Source of the DNA: Sphagnum compactum
Taxonomy: Eukaryota > Bryophyta > Sphagnopsida > Sphagnales
Length of the DNA: 64,000 bases
NCBI GenBank assembly: GCA_965153455.1
Contig: OZ234497.1
Location: forward strand, 9,052,001-9,116,000
Direction of reading: 5' to 3'
Positions 59,571 to 64,000 of this stretch are shown here, in pieces (position 1 is the stretch's first letter; every line of letters begins with the position of its first letter). A program made the translations under genes and the position numbers. The notes beneath the pieces were generated by a model. That model was not told the origin of the DNA. It saw nothing but the letters and a program-made list of their open reading frames with translations, and did no database searches.

Positions 59571-62500
59571 AAAAATAGCAATTTCCTTCTTTGACATCAA
59601 CAGGGTCTACATGATGTGTGATTTGAAATCTATTTCAAGCACATATGCAATTTGAATGCTTTGCCAAGTTGCAAGTTCACCAAAAGTTCCAAGGTTTGGA
59701 TCTTTTTTTTCTTTCTCTCTCATACATTTTACAATGAAGTTCAAGAAATTTGCTTGAAAACTACTGTGAGGAGGAGGAAGAAATTGATTCTATGTGGTGT
59801 TTTGTGTGGGAAAAAGTATTTTGAGCATACATTTGTGTCATGCAAATGGGTAGTGAGAAACCTCGATCTCAATGTTGTTTGTAGTCTTTGAAAGGCTCCT
59901 ACCTTCTTGACATTGTAAGCTAGACTATTGCATCTCAATATTAACTGGTGTTCTAATCAGCTTGACATAAAAGCAACATCATATCAATAAAATACCACAA
60001 TAGCACTAGAAGCAACACATTGGATTGCTTCTTCAAGCAAGTAGATGTGTATAACATGATAAAGGTACAAACCATTGCTCCCATGTTTCCTTAATTGACG
60101 TAATTGTGCCTCCTAGATGCAATAGTCCAGAATTGTTGAACGCCATCAACACATTTTCTCCGTCGGCATCTACTATACACATAGGTTCCTTTAAGATGTG
60201 TTGCCTTGGAAGACCACATGATTTTTAAAAAGTAAAATGTTCCTTCAACATGTCCCAATTTCCTAGCAAATACCCAAGGATACAACCATTTTGTAAGTCA
60301 ATTTTGGAACCCAACTTTTAGTACAATATTAAGTCATCTCGAAGGCACAACAATGTCCAATGTATAACAAAGTGCTCAAAACACATTTTATAACTTTGGA
60401 AATGTACCACAAGGTTTTGAGTCATTTTTACCATGAGATTCAAAATAAGCTCACACAATGGAAATAATCAAAATATATGCCACACAATTCAACATAAAAA
60501 GTTTTTCCACATCAATATGATGGATTGTAATATATCAAATTTTTAATAGATAAATCTAGTTACATTGATATAATAAAAACTTGAAAAAAATTTCATTAAT
60601 ATAAAGAAGTAACAAACTTTCAAAATTGTCAATACATTTGGGGACATGTAGCAAATAACCAAGTTTACAAATTGTAGATAATAGGTAGGTGGGGAACAAG
60701 GAAAATCTTTACAATAAATTTTCCTCTTTACAAAACACCAACTTTTCTTTTTTTTTCCTTGTTCCTTAACTTTCTAGTAAGTAAAAAATTTGCAAAAACA
60801 TGCACTCAACAAATAATGCAATAGACATTTCAATAAAACACTCGGTTTGCAAACAAAACCTCTCACCCAAATTCTAAAGATTAAAAAGAAATTGCAACAA
60901 CATATTCAATTTGCAAAGAAAGTGAAAAAAAAAAAAAAAAACCAAGAAGTGCAAACCCTAACCACCTTTAAACACTAAGAAATGCATCATCATTATAACA
61001 TGGGGCACCTATTCTCCATGATTTTGCCATAGCTACCTAGATGACAATAGAATCTAGTCATCATCATGCCATGATACACAAATGTTTAATACATTGCTAA
61101 CAAGATGCAAACTTACCTCATGAATTTCCCCAACATGGAAATTGTTTTTCACCTTTTCCTCATCTATTTTCCCGTTTTTTGAGATTTTTGAACATGACAA
61201 ACCTTTGTTGTCAGCACCTACCATCAAAACTTGACGATCATTTTATGCCTGGGGTATTGGTCTTGCATCCAATTGAACATGCTCAGTCAATTTAGTTCGC
61301 AGCGCTCCCTCTACTCTGGAAGTATTAACATGAAGACTAGGTGACATTTTTGTCCCTTCAAATTTTGTCGTTCATGATTTACTAGCAATGGCAGACTCAA
61401 TGTTTCTCCTCCTGTTCTAAGTTGTACTTCTGATTTGGTACTAACCCATTTTGTCATGGCTCAGAATTTGCTTTCGTGGGGAATCAGTCAAACAAGAATT
61501 GTACTTGGTGCATTTGTAATCTATTTTACAATATTCCATTCCACTTTCTGATCTAATTGTTTCTGTAAACTTTTGATTAAACACTCTAAACATTTTCTTC
61601 TATCTACAAATTTGGTTATCAAGATTGGTTTGCTATCATTCATTTAGACTTTCCAGCACTCAGATTCACCTTTTCGTTTTACATTTCAGGACCAAATATG
61701 TAAGATTCCAAACCTTAAAGGTACAATCAGAAACACATCATGTTGTCTTTTACAGTTTAGATTAAATACCTGCAACAACCTATTCAAACACCAAAATCTA
61801 TAGTTTAAACAAAAATGTTCCAAATCAGCTACCAAATCTACAGTTTAACCAGACATTCAACCAGAAGAATTACTAAAATTGCTCCCTGGGACGGTTACCA
61901 AATAGAAAACGGATTATTTCATCTCTATTTTTCTATTCTACCAATTTTGACTACAAATCTGTAAACAAAATGCTTCAACATGTATGTTTATTATGATTAA
62001 TTTTATTATAAATATGTAATTCTTTCGGAATCAATAAGCATCTTCTCTTCTCTTATCTTATCTGTGAGTGTAAGTTATAATTCATAACCTCCCAATCAAA
62101 AAACAGAAAGTAATTTATCTATGAAGGAAGGTGGTTTGTTTGTTTTGTTTTGTTTACTTTTGTTTGTACAGATTGCATTCTTGGTCTCTTTGGTAAGCTC
62201 TCGAGGAGGAGGGGTGCGTCGGCTTGGTTTCATGGCGTTTGGACTTGTGGTGTAGAAGTTCTTGAATATTGAATGGTTTCTTCACTGCAAATTAAATTAA
62301 ATCATAGCTGAACATTTCGGAGGAATTGGAATGTGCCTTTGGTATTGTTGGAAAGATCTTGACGAGCAAGATTTAATGGAATTTATTTGGTAAGATTTTG
62401 GATTCAGAATGTGGGAGATATTGATTGTAAAGTGATTTCTGCCACTGAAAATTAAAATAAATTTCAAAAAACCAGGTTTTGGAAGGAAAAAATCAGTTGA

Positions 62501-64000
62501 GGACATGGTAACACTTGAAGTAGAAGGAATTGTGATGTGCCTTTGGCGGTGTTGGAAAGATATTGCAATGGGATATAAGTATACCTTGCAAAATAATGTC
62601 ATATGTTGTGTCCACCCTACATTATAACGAGGTCACACTTGAGCCAATGAATGGCACAGGCCACACTAGTGTTTCTTGAAAACGTAAAATCACAAGTGAT
62701 CAAAGATAATCCAAAGTTATTAGAAAATTTATGTCCAAAACTTTGATTGAAAGTGTTTTATACTAACCTATTCAAAATTCAATAATACTAGCCAGTGTGA
62801 TTGGTATATATAACTAGAAATTAGTAACTAATTGTCAATTTTATAGGTTTTCCATCACTTAAAACATATCTTAAAAAATATAGAGTACTAATTTTTTAAT
62901 GAGACACTTATTATTCATCAATTCCAATGGCTATAATCAAAAGAAAAGGTAGGTCATACTCTATTTGGCCATGACAATCCACCAACTTTCAATTGATTCA
63001 TTTGGAATTAAAAGGTTGGAAGAGGATTGAAAGGAAAAATGTCTCTCATGTATTCTAAAAAAGAATGGAAAGTGTGTGTTCAGTTGTAGAATTTTCCATA
63101 TCAAAATTTTACACCTCCAAGCTTGCATGAAACCTTTCACTAATTTCGATGAAAATCTTCACCCTCTCACATGGCATGTTGATTTATCTTCACTTTGCTT
63201 CCACATGATGTGTCAAGTGTCTCATAGCATGGGCATTTGTACTTATGTGTGTGCTTGCCTCCTAACAACATTGATTGGATCTTGAAGGGGTTGTCAATGT
63301 TTGCAACTTTTTCTGCCCGCACCTTTGGAGTGTACCAAAACACAATCCATTGTTAATGATAACATTTTTTTGCCTCCCTCCCTCCTGCAAACCTTGTGCC
63401 ACCAACAGAACATGCCTACCTTTAACTCTCGGGGTTTGGAGTTGTTAGATGAGAGCCATAGCCCAAAGAGGAGTCACCCCATCATTGGTGTGTGTGTTCG
63501 AAGTGAAATTGTCATCCGACATAGTTGGGAATGATGTTGAAGGCATTCTTACAAACCAAGAAGATAACAAAGATACGCAATGTTGCAAATTCTAGAGGAG
63601 AAATCTGCAAAGAACAACCTACACCTAAACATGAAAGTGACATGCCATAACTAAAATCAATTTGCAACCAACAAGCAATTGTTAACAAGAAATCGCAGCA
63701 GCAAAGATAGAGAAGAAGAATGCTAACTGAAATGAAGTGTTACTGCAAGGATACAAATGGATCCATCTCTGGGCATACAATAGGACAACATCCTTGAGCA
63801 TTATGGCATTGAATAGGGCAAATGAATCACTGTGCCTTGGGTGATACAATTATGCTGCCCTGGGAAGAACACTCCAACTTTTCGAGAGTCATATATCTTG
63901 GGCAACATTGCTAAAAGATCTAAACCATTGATTTGATCTTATTGTCAAGAGTAGTTGTGAATGTAAAAGCTCTAAATTAGACAAGCATCTGAACTGATTT
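59571..64000. other. AT-rich intergenic DNA with faint traces
   Basis: No intact gene is supported. Three traces deserve mention: the minus-strand Copia-like and exon-like segment near 61.1-61.7 kb (listed separately), an imperfect duplication of GGAATTG-ATGTGCCTTTGG, GTTGGAAAGAT at 62,323 and 62,526, and an 18-base A run near 60,926. Short open stretches elsewhere, including 60,091-60,285 and 63,076-63,534, have no recognised relatives. Confidence 0.4.
61115..61690 (-). other. Minus-strand remnant, possibly Copia-like, with an exon-like tail
   Basis: At about 61,585-61,480 the minus strand reads FRVFNQKFTETIRSESGMEY, which recalls Copia integrase text before the DNG motif (TIRSDNGTEY). Further on, a semi-open frame reads MSPSLHVNTSRVEGALRTKL and, after a stop, GADNKGLSCSKISKNGKIDE...VGEIHE, ending at about 61,115 exactly at a good donor, GAG/GTAAGT. 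These may be one decayed retroelement plus a stray donor, or a damaged host exon. Confidence 0.25.

Overview
This is nuclear DNA from a land plant. The genes are split by many short GT-AG introns, the intergenic DNA is very AT-rich and full of decayed transposons, and the three best genes are plant-type: a REF6/ELF6-like JmjC zinc-finger protein, a plant receptor-like kinase with a USP-like N-terminus, and a mitochondrial AIM25-type scramblase. Gene density (three intact genes in 64 kb) and the transposon mix suggest a medium-to-large genome. The species cannot be fixed from sequence alone; a non-seed plant such as a fern, lycophyte or bryophyte is a guess.

Layout. 1-556: AT-rich DNA with a tandem repeat. 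557-6480 (+): complete 13-exon scramblase gene, reconstructed with matching splice phases throughout. 6.5-9.1 kb: decayed sequence. 9.14-11.66 kb: a CACTA-type element interrupted by a probable hAT-like element that carries a ~189-bp tandem repeat. 12.2-12.9 kb: a broken Copia retrotransposon. 16.5-20.4 kb (-): coding-like fragments, including the acidic N-terminal part and the C-terminal signature of a TTC1/AtTPR1-like protein without the TPR repeats between them. 20.1-20.8 kb: GC-rich, promoter-like block. 20.8-21.5 kb (+): a frameshifted Myb/SANT-like DNA-binding gene. 22,662-28,839 (+): complete 10-exon kinase gene (889 aa). 28.9-40.1 kb: AT-rich repeats, including a ~2-kb long inverted repeat at 37.6-39.6 kb. 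40,636-50,400 (+): complete 9-exon JmjN/JmjC/C2H2 gene (2339 aa), unusually large. 51.47-52.09 kb: a short inverted-repeat element. 52.5-59.4 kb: a decayed Helitron with Rep (HUH), Pif1-type helicase and a Ulp1-like protease, followed by a second copy of its leader. 59.6-64 kb: AT-rich, with only faint retroelement and exon-like traces.

The three intact genes share no visible pathway: one is a predicted membrane-lipid protein of mitochondria, one a signalling kinase, one a chromatin regulator. All are on the + strand but lie 12-16 kb apart and are independent transcription units. Exon coordinates were derived by hand from GT/AG sites, reading-frame phase and remembered family conservation; no alignment or transcript data were available.
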